NCBI GenBank assembly: GCA_015680685.1 | Contig: MNCI01002813.1 | Coordinates: 248,001 to 312,000 of the forward strand | Reading direction: 5' to 3' | DNA length: 64,000 nucleotides | Source of the DNA: Gnetum montanum | Lineage: Eukaryota > Streptophyta > Gnetopsida > Gnetales > Gnetaceae | In this document: positions 1-11,605 of the stretch, piece by piece | Position numbering within the stretch: the first letter of the stretch is position 1 | Layout of the letters: every line of letters begins with the position of its first letter | Program-made: the position numbers and the translations under genes | Notes under the pieces: generated by a model | What the model saw: only the letters and a program-made list of their open reading frames with translations | What the model was told of the DNA's origin: nothing | Databases searched by the model: none

Positions 1-304
1 CTGTCAAATCATGCAATGACCATGAATATATTGTTGGCCATTTTTTCACTACTTGTAGTAGTTGATTTTTCTATTCTTGGATGAAATTAGCATTGATAAT
101 TATTGGCTTTTCATTCTTAAGATAAGCATATTTTAATGTTGCTAGTAAATCCTTAAGGTCAAGAGGGTTTAGCTTAAAATCATTAGGGATTTTTAATTCT
201 TCACAATTCATTTCTATATTTTTGTTGGGGATTTTTTTATGAATTTCCTCCATTCCATCCATGTGGTCTATGTAAGCACTTATGAGGAGCCCAATTGGTT
301 CCAT
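1..304 (-). pseudogene. Athila-like pol fragment: pre-RT linker and start of reverse transcriptase
   Basis: The minus-strand reading contains LDLKDLLATLKYAYL, the conserved linker that precedes reverse transcriptase in gypsy elements (compare the family pattern LKPLPxHLKYAFL). An in-frame TAG follows FIQE, and the frame then continues as KNQLLQVVKKWPTIYSWSLHDL-like sequence, the degenerate form of the stretch just before the RT domain. The RT palm would lie beyond the left edge of the window. The fragment is non-functional because of the stop. Assignment to Athila rather than another gypsy lineage rests on its similarity to element B. Confidence 0.7.
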
Positions 305-639
305 GCATATTGTTGATTCAAAATTATTATTTGTTGTCAGCTACTAGGTATCTTCTTGTTTTGTGGTTACTACATACAAGAACCATTGAATATTTGATGT
401 CTCAACATACTTATTACATGCTATTATGGATGTACTTTTCATAGCCCATATCCTTTGCACACAATGGTATCTTGTATAACTATATGCGATGCATGGGACT
501 TGCTTCTTCTCAAGCTACCTGATTTCATTTTCCTTGAATATTTCCAAAGAAATATCTCTCATCCCCATCTTGATGTTAATTATATTGACCTAAGCACTTC
601 CCATCATAATAGAAAAGTTCCGTTTGTAATTATCCACAT

Positions 640-880
640 GGATCATCAAGAAATCTACTAGATATGATTGATCATAGATGGTGGTCATAATATCTTTCAC
701 AAATTCCAAAGGAATAGAGATGCATTGGTATGCAAGTTATAGTTTGACGTTGCATTTCTTAAGTAGAGGCAAGTTCTAGGTCTTATACATCTTCTAATAA
801 ATTAAGTTCATCTCAAAACTTGCATCTAGTATACCTTTGCAGGGATCATTTCCTATAATCTACAAATAGATTAGTTGACT
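640..880 (-). pseudogene. Athila-like retropepsin remnant of element A
   Basis: The minus-strand translation reads roughly CKGILDASFEMNLI, then KMYKT and NLPLLKKCNVKL, interrupted by stops. It lines up with the protease of element B (CKALLDSNFGMNLISHEMYK at about 21.85 kb). The aspartate of the D-S/T-G-type motif is kept as LDAS, but the following glycine is lost, so no activity is expected. It sits between the gag remnant and the pol fragment on the same strand, the normal gypsy order. Confidence 0.6.
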
Positions 881-3061
881 TCAAGGATCATATAATTTCC
901 TCAAAATGTTTCTTATCTTGATTCAATCTATGATCACATGAGTCAACATGATAGTATAAACATTTGAGGACATTTGATTTGAAGGAGGCTCGAGGATAAT
1001 TTTGGAAGTAGTTTATGTAGGATTAGTAGCCATAGATGTCTGTGAGGATTTTTGCATACTTCACTTAAAGAAAGAACTCTTTTTAGGGTTATGCTTAAAT
1101 CCACTCAAATAGCTATCCATATGTAAGTTACTTCCCTTGTGTTATTTCATTATTATGTCAGCGGTGGAATTTTTCATTACATAGGTGACACAGGTGATAA
1201 GGAATTGGTGTTAAAAAGTGCTAGATGAGTTGGTGGATATGAATGAGAATAAGTGGAGGAAGACTAAATTATTGAAGTGAGTATTCTATGATATTTTGAA
1301 TGATATTAGTGATGAGAGAAAGAAGTGTGGCGTATAGAGCCATGAAGAAACACAAGTCACTAGACATAATATCCATAAGAGTCTGCCTATCCATAAGAAA
1401 ATTGCTACTGTGGTGGTGACATCTTTCACGACTATGGGTTTTACTATTCTTGGTACTTCTTCTAAGATTTATGTAGTACCTCACTTGGATAATATTATAT
1501 TAGATGGGATTGTTACCTATAATTTATTTGTAAACAAGACAATCTCTTGGGTGATTACTTTCTTGTTAATTTTGGATTTAATGCATACACCCCATATTCC
1601 TGAAGATGTAACATTATGGGACAACATCCCTTGGAATTTTTATTTTGGTAAATTTTACATTCATCATCATCTATTTCTTAACTTATAACCTAATCCATTA
1701 TTGCAATCTTTTCTTTCTACTAATAGTAATCCCTACCTATATCTTTCCGTCTTTTATCTTTATCTTTACTTCTCTACTCTGTCTTCTCCTCTACAATTTT
1801 AAAAGCACTTTGAAACTTTTCATCCAATAAATCCCACATTTTATCCACCATAGTTGATATTTCAATATAAAATTTCTAAATCAACAATGTTTTTCCTTAT
1901 ACGACTTCATCTAGTGGTTCTTTCATTTTTGAATCATAGAAATACACCTTCCTTTTGTCAATGGAGGGATTCTTATTATATTCCTCTACACTTTTTTATT
2001 TTTTAGCTCTCCTTATTCTTTTTCCATTTTATTAATTAGCCTTTGGATCTAATTGGATGTCATTTCTTAAATTTTCTCTTAGGCATAAACCCTGAGAGTT
2101 TCTCTAGTTTTTTTTAGAGCCCATTTTTAATGTGGAAAAGCTAATCCCTTTAAGAAAATCCATGACCTTGACATTGGTGCAAGAGGAAATAGTACCTACC
2201 CAAGACTACATCCAAGAATTCATGATTTCCTTACTTTTTTAGATTCATGATTGCCCAAGGCTCCATCCTTAATTTTTTTTCCTCAAGTTGGATACTCAAT
2301 AGTATGTCGAGTACTTATTGTTGAACAACTCTAGCATCATACTCCATCTACAAATGGATTTAGTCTCCAAGGATTGGTATCAACCTTATGCTTCTTTGAT
2401 GAGTGTCCTAGGAAATAGTTTTAGCTTTTGCTATTTGTTCTTGATGTTTTGTAAGGCATAGGCTTCATGGAAGGCTTGTAATTGATGCTGAAGATTAGCA
2501 TTGTGTCATCCTTCAAACTTAGAAATATTGTTCATATCCTACCTTTTAATTCTACTATACCTCTAATGCTTGGTAGGAATTGGAACTACTTCTAAAATAT
2601 TAAGCATATTTATAGTAGCAAATAATGGCTCATCATAGTTATTGCATTAATGATTACCTCTATCATGGCCATGTCTACTATGACAAGACCTATTATGCTT
2701 CCATTCCTAATGATGCTCTTCTTCCTCTTATGGATGCCTATGATTCTAATTCTTATTATCATGATGGAACTTCCAATCATCTTTAGATCAATCCTAATAC
2801 TACTCCTTATATCTTTGTGGAAACTCCTCCTATTAGAATTTTATGATAAGAATAATGGTGAAGATGGAGGACTGGGAGAGTGGTACGAATTGGTTTGTCT
2901 CCTATGATCCTTGGACTATTCTTTCTTCTTTTATTTTTCTTTCTTTTTTTTTCTTGGATGAACAACTAGAAGATCTTTGTCTTGATGTTTTTCATACATT
3001 GGACTCTATCATTCCCTTACCTTGGTTATTCTTCAAGTTGATTACAACTGTTGGTAAAGGG
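880..3061 (-). pseudogene. Gag remnant of element A (main part)
   Basis: Read on the minus strand, 2290-2420 aligns at the nucleotide level with the retrotransposon gag domain of element B at 19440-19560 (shared stretches around CCTTGGA and GATGAAGTATGATGC-like sequence). The part at 2640-2830 corresponds to the His/Tyr-rich N-terminal gag of B at 18.85-19.1 kb. The frame is broken many times. The plus-strand hydrophobic ORF at 2650-2907 is its antisense shadow. The reading stops at 3061, where the copia element begins, and the N-terminal continuation is at 12665-13280. Confidence 0.5.
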
Positions 3062-4096
3062 TGTTAACCATCTAGTATGTCAAAACCTTGGAAAAATTCA
3101 AGAATGTAAAATTATATTTAGAGTACACATGATAAGATGATTGAATTAGAGCTCAGATAACAAAATTAAAGCTAAGCTAGGATGACAAAATGATAGCTAA
3201 TATGTCAAAACAAGATTTTGGATTCAAAGGAGGTCTACAAGCCAAATGAAAATGTTCCAAGGATTTTCAAGATGTCAAAATATGAGAGAAATGATCCAAA
3301 TTTTAAAGATAACTTGTAGACAAGACATCTTATATTGATAGAAAACATCTTAATCCTTGCAAAGACATGTCAAGATAGATGTCTCACTTTTCATGAAGAC
3401 ATATCACTAGAATTGGAGGTGTTTTTAGATAGACATCTCAACCTCGAATGAGATGTTCCAATTCCAAAGAGGTTTTGGAAACTCAAAGACTATAAAACAA
3501 AGTGGAATTCTTGGAAAATGAAAAATTACTATTCATTGGATATCAATCATTGTCCTCATCAAGTGAATTTTCTTTATTTCTCATTGTATTTATCATTTGT
3601 GTTTTGTACTTGTATTAAGAGCTTCCTTGCAAGGAATTTTTAAATAGAGTATATTCTCTACTTGATTTTTTTCTTTATTTGTAATCCTATGAGGTTCATG
3701 TGCTTCTTATGGGAAAGCATCTTTGTTGAGATTGTTGGAATCTTGAGAGGTTGAGTGTATTCATAGCAAGAAAATACTCCGGTGTGAAGCTCACATTTTG
3801 TAAAGGTTGTGGGATCCTTAAAATAATAATTTTTGAGCTTGTTGGGACCTTGGAGGATTGATTGTTTGTCCAACGAGAAAACACTTTGTGCAAAGCTCAA
3901 AAATTTCTAAAGTTTGTAGTGTCCTCTAAACCACATTTTCTAAGGAATAAATTTTAGAGATATGCAAGGATTCTATCATCTAAGTGTGGAAGTACCTAAG
4001 TTGGGGAATCATGTAAAAATTAGTGTGTGGTTTAATTGTCTTGGTTTTTTTAATTGGGAAACTTATTCAATCCTCCTTCTAAGTTCTCAATCCTCA
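3062..4096 (+). repeat. 5' LTR of the copia element
   Basis: It begins TGTTAACC and aligns along its length with 11606-12664. Shared landmarks include the tract ending ACTATAAAACAAAGTGGAATTC (about 3490), GTGCTTCTTATGG (about 3700) and GTGTGGAAGTACC-like sequence near the end. The right boundary was set from the point where the two LTRs diverge, just before the primer binding site. The copies differ by many substitutions and small indels, so the insertion is old. Confidence 0.8.
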
Positions 4097-4097
4097 A

Positions 4098-4115
4098 GCA
4101 GTATTGCAGCATGGT
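4098..4115 (+). promoter_or_regulatory. Degenerate primer binding site (initiator tRNA-Met type)
   Basis: AGTATTGCAGCATGGTAC follows the 5' LTR directly. It aligns with the primer binding site of copia element F (GATATTAGAGCTTGGTAC on the minus strand at about 49420), which itself resembles the usual copia TGGTATCAGAGC. Only part of the consensus remains. Confidence 0.5.
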
Positions 4116-4153
4116 ACTCTCAAGTTCAATGCGTCACATCTCAAGAATGAATA

Positions 4154-5095
4154 ATGGAAGGAACATCCTACACCAATCCACCAATGTTTGATGAGATTGA
4201 CTTCACATATTAGAAAGCTAGAATGTAAGGATTCTTTGAATCCATGGAGTTCAAAGTCTAGGAGTCTATCCTTAAAGGTTGCATGCCACCCATTGATAGC
4301 AACACTTCAACTACCAAGCCAAGAAGTAAATGGATGCAAGATGAAAAAGATAAGTTCATGTTTGATTCTAAAGCAAAGAATTATCTTTATTGTGCTTTGA
4401 GAAAATATAAATTTAATAGAGTATATGGATGTAAGACTACTAAAGAAATTTTGGAAATGTTAAAAGAAACCTATGAAGGTACATCACTTGTAAAATAATC
4501 AAAGCTTCTAGTGTTATAAAGTGAATATGATAAATTGAAATGAGAGAAGGAGATAAGATTAAAGATTACTTTTCAAGAGTTAATGATCTTGTTGTAGTAA
4601 TTAGAGGTATGGATAAGGTTGTGATAAAAGTCATGTTATCATCAAGATGATAAAAACCTTGAAACCTAAATTCAAACCCAAGGTAATAGCCATGGAGGAA
4701 ATCATGGATTTTTTAGTCCTACAAGTTGAAGAACTACAAGATGCACCTATTACCTATGAGATGAACCTCATTAGTGAAGGTGTAATAAAGGAAAATCCCA
4801 TTGCCCTCAAATCTTCATCGAAGGAAAAAGAGACAACTGAACATGAAGCTAACAACAAAGATGAATTGGCTTTCTTGTTAAGGAGAGTACAACTATTACT
4901 TGTACGAAAAGGTAAATGATTCAATCAATCAAGCTTTAATAAATTAGGAATCAAAGGCAAGAAAGAGGTAAGAATTTTAAAATTTCAAATCTTGATGCAT
5001 CCTCTATAGAATATTGGGTTTGTAATGAAAGAGGTCATGTGGTCTTCGAATGTTTAAGTATTGGCAAGCTTCCAAAGAAGGCCTAATCCAAAGCT
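4154..5095 (+). pseudogene. Copia Gag, N-terminal and central part, with broken zinc knuckle
   Basis: The start at 4154 (MEGTSYTNPPMFDEIDF) matches the usual copia Gag opening, in which a PPxFDG-like motif follows the first residues. The conserved core continues with KSKWMQDEKDKF-type sequence, LYCALRKYKFNRVYGCKTTKEI, LKETYEGTSLVK, then SEYDKL and KPKVIAMEEIMDF. The knuckle reads YWVCNERGHVVFEC: the first Cys of C-x2-C-x4-H-x4-C is Tyr. At least two stops and a frameshift occur near 4200 and 4500-4600. The C-terminal part resumes at about 8680 after a foreign insert. Element F has the same protein with an intact knuckle. Confidence 0.75.
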
Positions 5096-5099
5096 GCTT

Positions 5100-6640
5100 C
5101 TAAGAACAAAAATTTTTACCCCAACTAAGTCTTGGCAACCATTTGGAACCAAATTGCCAATGACTTAGGCCTTTGGTCATGTGACCTTGGAAGTCATGGG
5201 ATGCAAAGGTGTTCTTTAAATAGTGTTTAGGTTCTTGTTGGTCTCTAGCAACACCAAGGCCCAAATACCCCCAAATAGACTCAATGGTTATGTAATGGAA
5301 TAAACATCAGTATGTGTTTACTGTAATGAATGTTGAAATGATTGGGTTGTGTATGAAACTCTAATTGGCTATCATAAAAGAAATTTAGCTAACCTTGTCA
5401 AATACTGTTAGTTGTTGAAGGTTCCTATTTTGTCAAGTCACCTAGTTTATATAGTTCTCATAGTACATTACTTGTAATAAATAAAATTTTACAAAAATGT
5501 TTAAGCACAATTCTGCCAATCTACTCCAAATTTTTCCCAAAGATAAAGTTCCACAAGAGAATTAGAAATAGAGCAAGATTCAATAGATTTATACAGAGAA
5601 AAGAAAAGAAAGTAGATTTTTGAGAATCTCAAACATTTAAGTGAGATAAATCAACATGAGGAAACACTTCACAATAAAGCTATTCCAATTTAATCTAACT
5701 ATGAATTGTCTAAACCTTCTGAGCTCAACAAGAAATTTCATAAAATACAATCTTATTAAGCTACCAAAAATGCTTCGTAAATGACAAAGTACAAGCTTCT
5801 ATTTTGGCTAGTTAATAATTGTCCAGAATTACATTCAATAAAGCCTTTAGAAAAATTTGACAATTTCAAGATTGAAATACCAAGGAAATACACTTTAAAA
5901 TAATGAAGCTATTTCAATCATCTCAAACTATCAAAGATTTTCCTAGATCCTCTACTCAAAAAGCAAATTTCATAAATACATTAATATTATATTTCTCTAG
6001 AAGCTTTTCAGCAACATAAGCTCTTTTATGGAAATCCTAATAGAAGTCTACTATTGGACAAAAACATAGCTATAAGAGCAATCTAGAAATAATTTCAAAA
6101 TTAAATGCCAAACATGATATTATCTAAATCATTAGCTAAGTAACTAAAACAAAATAAAAAAAATGAACTCACAAGATTAAAACAAAGTAGCTAAATTGAT
6201 GTCTTTAGCAAGCCATTCTTTACAAGAAATCTTCAATATTCTTCCCTCTAGATTTTCCTTCCTCTCTCTCTTATTCTACCCTTGAAGCCTTTTCATAGTG
6301 ACTCCAGGGTAGTTACAATCATCATGTGAACCTAAGGGGTGTTGCAAATATCTAGGAAATTTAATCATAACTATCTTAGGAAATTATGAGAAATTCAAGC
6401 CATAATTGAAAAGTATCTTTTGATAACAAAATATCATAGATTTTTAGTTGTAACTATCAGAGGAAGTTACAACTATAGAAATATAAGCTATAGTGGCCAA
6501 GTGTGCTATTGGATAACTATCCAATATAACTCCTTAGCATATGCAAATTTTTAAATCAATACTAATACTTCCTTGGTACACAACCAAGGGCTATCAATGT
6601 ATGGTAGCATAATAATAACCAGATTGCCTATATAAAAAAA
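5100..6640. other. AT-rich stretch without recognisable genes
   Basis: This is the left flank of the insertion. There are no ORFs of note and no repeat seen elsewhere in the window. It could be intron or 3' flank of the pseudogene that follows, but nothing in the sequence proves this. Confidence 0.4.
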
Positions 6641-6757
6641 TCCAAAGTTAATTAAAAAAATGTTGTATGAATTTTTTAAAAAGAAAATTATTGAGGCCAT
6701 GTGGTTTGTAGATAACATAGGCTGGCCTAGGTAGCAAGGCTCGTGGAAGTGGTTGCG

Positions 6758-7060
6758 CTACATTTTGTGCAGTGCAGATCTGTGGTGGATTACTCCTTGC
6801 TTGCCACCGTGTGTTACAAGCACCAATGTGAAATCCTGGCATGGCTTCTCCTCCAGACACCTTATTTTGTTCATGTTTATGTCCTTCCATAGTGACTCCA
6901 TGAAATTGGCAACATGGTCGAAGACGTTGGCTGCTGATTCACCTTCAAGGAAGTGATAGAAAAAATTCTGAACTGCTGGCGCATTTTCTTGATTTTCTGC
7001 ATGCATTCCTTGTATGGCGACACGTACAGGTAAGCTCTTCAATTGTCTGGAATCACTGTT
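6758..7060 (-). pseudogene. AT74-like phosphoglycerate mutase (histidine phosphatase) family pseudogene
   Basis: The minus strand encodes three pieces of the plant AT74-type histidine phosphatase family in the right order. YLYVSPYK lies at about 7010-7031, MQKIKKMRQQF just after it in the same frame, and after a frameshift comes FFYHFLEGESAANVFDHV, then NFMESLWKDINMNK and DFTLVLVTHGG at about 6790-6815. In this family the SPYK and the late (S/T)HG histidine are active-site segments and GESAADVYDR is a signature. The stretch between SPYK and MQKIKK (normally containing the REQDFGNFQ motif) is missing, as are the N-terminal RHG/RHAxS part and the C-terminal RVFLMRW part. It is therefore a truncated, frameshifted fragment of a host gene. 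The phosphatase motifs are otherwise well kept, which suggests a fairly recent origin. Confidence 0.7.
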
Positions 7061-7339
7061 CTTTGCATACCATGTAGCCCACCTAGGGAAGCGAGGTCCA
7101 TGAAAATGTGTCGTGTTACCTTTGGGCAATGTGGACCTATGGACTGCTACTACATCCCTTGTTCATCACCTAGAAATTTGGCTGCCAAATGCCTAAATTT
7201 TGCCAAAGTGGCCTTGCATGATCTAATCTTGCAGGTGTTGCAACATACAGCAAATTCACCTTGGCATTGGGTGTCATTGCCATCACTTTTATCTTTGTTC
7301 TCATATGTGTCTACATCTGCGTGCTACCCACTCACTTGC

Positions 7340-7970
7340 CATAATCGAAGCTGGCGTTGTCACGCTTCAAGGAGAAGCTTTCAAGGAGAAGCTTTTGCTG
7401 GATTTGCAAAACCTGGCACTGGGATGACCGCAAACATAGTTATCAAAAGAATGCATCTAGAAATGCTAAATGCTAAGTCCATGGGAGATAGTGTCGCATG
7501 GATGAGGCTACCCATGAAAACTATGCACCAGAACTATTTTGTGGTGTCTGAAGTCATCAGCAGAAATCTAGGCATTAAAGGCCACCTGTTACATGCACCA
7601 CCATCCGTCTGCTAGTGGCCTTGGCTAAAAACAATGTAGCCATGGCCCTAGGATCGATTCCACAACACAAGCTCAGCCTAATGCTGTCATAGGTTGAATC
7701 GCTCGGCTGCAAATGTGAAATGCTCCTCCTCTCGGGTGCAAAAGTGGCGGTCGCGGCAGCCATGTTGCAGGATGCCAAACTTGTCAACGAAGAGTTGCGG
7801 CAATCCATGGAGGCATGTGCCTTTGTCCTTGAAATGAGCATGCAAAATCTTCTGTCACTGTACAAAGAGAAGAGTGGGCTGACACCGTCAAGTCTTGGCT
7901 GGACGTGAATGCCCCCCAGAAAGCACACCAGGATGGCACCATCATTGTGGTGGGGATCTTTTTGTATGAA
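7340..7970 (+). other. Unidentified GC-richer, coding-like segment
   Basis: Base composition is clearly richer in GC than the flanks and long open stretches occur on both strands (plus 7043-7615 and 7720-7908, minus 7575-7973). A plus-strand stretch reads AKVAVAAAMLQDAKLVNEEL followed by RQSMEACAFVLEMSMQNLL, which looks like a real alpha-helical protein segment, but I do not recognise the family. It may be another host exon carried with the phosphatase fragment. A 14-bp direct repeat (TCAAGGAGAAGCTT) occurs twice near 7366-7395. Confidence 0.35.
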
Positions 7971-8312
7971 CATTACAATTTAGTTGTTTGATGAGGATCA
8001 TGCAGGTTTGCTATAATTTTCATGGACTATTGTTGGTTTTAAACTTTTGTAGTAGCATAATATAAACTTAGACGGTTACTTGATTAAGCTCATTTATAGG
8101 AGTACGTATCCTTGGGTTGTTTTTAAAGGTTTGCATCAATCTGTAGGTGTTGCAAAGAGAATACAATTTTGAAACTAAAAATTCTAACACTAGAATTTTA
8201 TTAGGTGTATAAAGGAACCTCACAAGTGTCAATAATTTCCATGTATAGTATACCAAATGTGGTTCAATAATGTTTCTCACATGTATAGTGTCAACAATGT
8301 ATAGTATATAAA

Positions 8313-8366
8313 CCGGAGGCTTACTTTGTAGAAAATGTGCCGGAGGCTTACTCTGTAGAAATTGAT
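8313..8366. repeat. 27-bp tandem duplication
   Basis: Two adjacent copies of CCGGAGGCTTACTYTGTAGA plus seven further bases start at 8313 and 8340 and differ at a few positions. They create the FLQSKPP duplication in the minus-strand ORF at 8068-8478, which I do not regard as a gene. Confidence 0.7.
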
Positions 8367-8679
8367 GGCACATTGAATAAACTATCCTATACGTTATTCT
8401 TGCTTTCTGGTTTGCACATATCCATTCATTTTGTATTTTTAAAGAATTGATTTTGTAAAATATGACATGTAAGTGCAATTTATCAAGTACTATTTTTCCT
8501 TGATCATGCTTTTATTTACTTCTATATTAACACCCCACCATATATTGTCTTAAAAATTAAATGGAAAATGTTTGGATGTTATAGATATATCATCTTCTCT
8601 CCTTTAAAACAACACACAAAATGGACGATAAATGGAATTCCTTTCAGTCATAAAGCTTGCTACATCAAATGGCCTAAAT

Positions 8680-9553
8680 GTGCCAACAGTACAATGATGA
8701 ACAAAGTGAGGAAGAAGTAGATGATACTACAACGGACTCACATCTTATATGCATGGTTGTTACACATGAAAATTTAACACAAATCCTTGAAGATTCTAAA
8801 GGTAAAGATGAAAAAAGGTATAGTGAATTGTGTGAAGAAATTATTGCTCTACACTATCTCCTTAAAGAATTAAGGAAAAATATGTATAACAAATATCTGA
8901 ACTTTATAATTTATGCTCTATTTTAAAAATAGAACTCTCAAATGTAAAAGTTGAGGTTAAATTACTAACTCATTTTTATGAGAAAAAGTATAGGGACACA
9001 CAATATGCAAGGGCTAGCAAAAATAAGGAAGCGCCTCAAAATCAACACTACAACAAAAATCTAGAGGAAGCCTTTCAAAAGAACACTTGCAAAATTTGGT
9101 ATCATCTAAAAGGAGAAACAATATTAGGTTTCGTAATCCTATCCAAATTAGAGATACCCTATATTTTTGTTGTGAAGTATGTGGATATGAACAAGGTTAT
9201 TATCAATCATATATAGAGAAAAATAACTTGACTACTTGGTCTTGTCAAGGGGATTCTAGTAAGTATATCTTGTAGGGTACAAAAAGCATGGATAATAGAT
9301 GAACAAGAGGAAGGAATGGTCTCTAATGAAATTAAGGGAGCAAGATCCATAAGTATCAGAAATTATGAGTCCTCCCATTTTGAAGAACATAAACATGACA
9401 AAGAAGGAATCTTACATGAATTTGGAGATTCAAACAAAAATTCTAGTAAAAGAAAAGATAAGAGACAATTGTGTGCCAAGAAGGTACTCTATGATGGAGG
9501 ACCTCATCTCAAAATCTATTAATTATGTTCATGCTAGAGAGCAAGCAAGGTAA
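8680..9553 (+). pseudogene. Copia Gag C-terminal and linker region (after the insertion)
   Basis: The sequence NDEQSEEEVDDTTTDSHLIC (from about 8687) corresponds to the acidic Gag tail of copia F (EQSEEEACN..DSHLICMV on the minus strand at about 48.35 kb). It is followed by a coiled-coil-like KRYSELCEEIIALHYLLKEL, also paralleled in F (ERYSEFKEENFLLHHLIRK). A second Cys-rich motif, YFCCEVCGYEQGYY (about 9165), matches FICKNCGFMQTLDY of F. The sequence around GACCTCATCTCAAA (about 9500) is shared with F at 47.71 kb. Stops occur throughout. Confidence 0.6.
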
Positions 9554-11590
9554 GTAACAGTAGGTCTTTATTCCTTTGCTTTCTAGACTAAGTATAAAAT
9601 AGTTTATGTTTATAAATGTCAGTAGTAAGAAAATTAATAGAGTAAATGCTATTGAAAATCCTTGTTTTCCAATGAAAATATCACTTGATCTTCTAAGATG
9701 ATGAGATGCAAATGATAGCATATGATCAGCAAAATTTTAAAGGATATTGATGTGAAGGGTATCAAGACTCATAAGGTAAGGTCTAGTATGTTTACATCAT
9801 AGTATTAGAACATATATATTTTGTGATCCAATGATGTAGATAATATGCTTATTGAAGTGTAATATGTTAAAATATCAAATGGTTTGAAAGTTGATGGATG
9901 AATATATTTTTGGATCCCTAACTATATAAAATGATTTAAAGTGGTTTAGGGCTCTTAATTGATATTCTTGAATCTTTAGAGAAAGATCAAAAAGAAGTTT
10001 CTTATTGGAAGAGAAAAATTTTTTTTACTTTACTAGAATCTCTTGATATTTATCATCTTTTAAGGTACTACTAATGAGAGACTTTAAATTCAAAAGTCTC
10101 CATCCTTGATTTTAATAACTTATATAGATCTATTGATATTGATGAGATTCTAAAATGCATCTCTACAAAGGCAAGGTAAGCAAAGGAAGGAAATTCAAGT
10201 AGAAGATTCATTGCAAGACTTGGTAGAATATTAATCAGTTATGTAGGGGGAGGTTGTTTTTATATTTTGGGATCATCAATTTAGGGGGTGGGGGGTTTGG
10301 TCTTTAGAGATTCTTACTAAGACACTCAAAGTTGCAAGATTTTATTCTCAAACACCCATAGCAGAAAATGAGCAAGAAATATTTTATTCATATTGAAATC
10401 TAAAAACTTAAGCATCTTCAATGATATATAAATTAAGAAAATATTTTCGTACTCTTTTTTTAATAAAGTATTTAAGGTAATCATGAAAATTATGAAAATG
10501 ATATTACAAATTACCTTGATATATATTGCTGGTATTTAACATGGTCATATTAAATAATTTTCTTTGTGACATGATATGTATTGCTTTTAATCATTAAAAC
10601 ATCCAACATATATCAATAGTAGAGGCCTTGATCATTCTTATGGTTTTTGAGCTCTTCAAAGTAAATGTGCTATCTCTCTTCTTGAATATGAGATCTACTC
10701 ATGATAACCTTTCACTAGAGTCTAAGAAAGAGGAATAAAATGTTCTTGAGATATGATAAAGACTATTTGAAAAGACTTTTCCTTTATTACAAATATAGCC
10801 TTCATAATCATACACTCTATGCCATTATATTGATTTTTTTACTAATGGTTTATGATTCACTATTTCAGAGGTTAGTTACTTGATCTTTAATGCTCAGACT
10901 GTAGCATTCATCCTTTGGTTCATGGATATTAATTAAAAGGCTTAAATTAGTTGTGATTTTTCTTTGTTTGTAAATAGATAAGGAAAAACCTCTAATGAGA
11001 TTTAGTCTTTCATCATTAGTCCTATAAAACCTATGCTAAAGGATGTGTACTCTTTAAATGGAATCCATCACATTATCTTCCTTAGCTAAATGTTTGTGTC
11101 TCTATAGGATTATCATATAATGTTACATAGGTATGATGGAAATCTTACCTTATTAAATTTTATTAAGGATGATTGGTTAGGTACTTTTCATGCTTCCCTT
11201 CTTTTAGGTGTTGTACAAAATGGGGAGAATTTTGTGATATTGATATTGTTCATCGGTCACGATGTGTGATATTGATATTGGTCATTGAACATATTGTGTG
11301 GATTAATATTAATATTGATCATTGATCATGCTATGTGGTATATGATGTTTCTTTGTATGATGTTACTAATTTGGTTTATGCTCTTGGCTATATTATATGA
11401 TGGGCAACTCATGATATTACTATTTTTCTATTTGATCTCATGTGATTAGGATCAATGGATATGAGCCTTTACCTCCTATTTTCCACCTACACTTTCTATT
11501 TCCATAGGAATATATATATATATTTGTGTTAGTAATTTTTACATATTTTATGAAATGTGCTAACCCATGTTCTTAAGTTTTGGACATCAC
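9554..11590 (+). other. Decayed copia internal region without recognisable pol
   Basis: This lies between the Gag linker and the 3' LTR, where protease, integrase, RT and RNase H would be expected. I could not recognise any of their motifs, so most of pol appears to be deleted or eroded. A short (TA)n run occurs at about 11512. Confidence 0.45.
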
Positions 11591-11605
11591 CAAAAAAAGG
11601 GAGAT
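11591..11605 (+). promoter_or_regulatory. Polypurine tract of the copia element
   Basis: CAAAAAAAGGGAGAT lies immediately before the 3' LTR start TGTTAACC, preceded by the common copia context GGACATCAC. It would prime plus-strand DNA synthesis. Element F keeps the same context on the minus strand at about 45700 (GAACATCATCAAAAAGGGA). Confidence 0.75.

Larger units (their letters stand above)
5100..8670. mobile_element. Foreign 3.5 kb insertion inside the copia gag gene, carrying host-gene sequence
   Basis: Comparison with copia F places the left junction shortly after the zinc knuckle and the right junction just before the acidic QSEEE stretch at about 8690, so about 3.5 kb is extra. I found no LTR, terminal inverted repeats, Helitron-type end or clear target duplication, so the type of insertion is unknown. 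It contains an AT-rich flank (5100-6640), a phosphatase-family pseudogene (about 6758-7060), a GC-richer coding-like stretch (7340-7970) and a short tandem duplication (8313-8366). It could be a transposon that captured gene fragments, or a retroposed gene. Confidence 0.55.

Noticed and set aside
2650-2907. Hydrophobic plus-strand ORF that looks like a membrane protein
   Set aside because: It is antisense to the gag region of element A and its hydrophobicity comes from AT-rich codons.
7575-7973. 132-codon minus-strand ORF
   Set aside because: Overlaps the equally open plus strand in a GC-richer segment; no recognisable motif, so neither strand is called as a gene.
8068-8478. 136-codon minus-strand ORF with a repeated FLQSKPP peptide
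   Set aside because: The repeat is a 27-bp tandem DNA duplication; no domain and no neighbour suggests a gene.
5100-8670. Helitron or TIR transposon ends for the insertion
   Set aside because: I looked for CTRR with a hairpin, TC starts and inverted termini near both junctions and saw none convincing.
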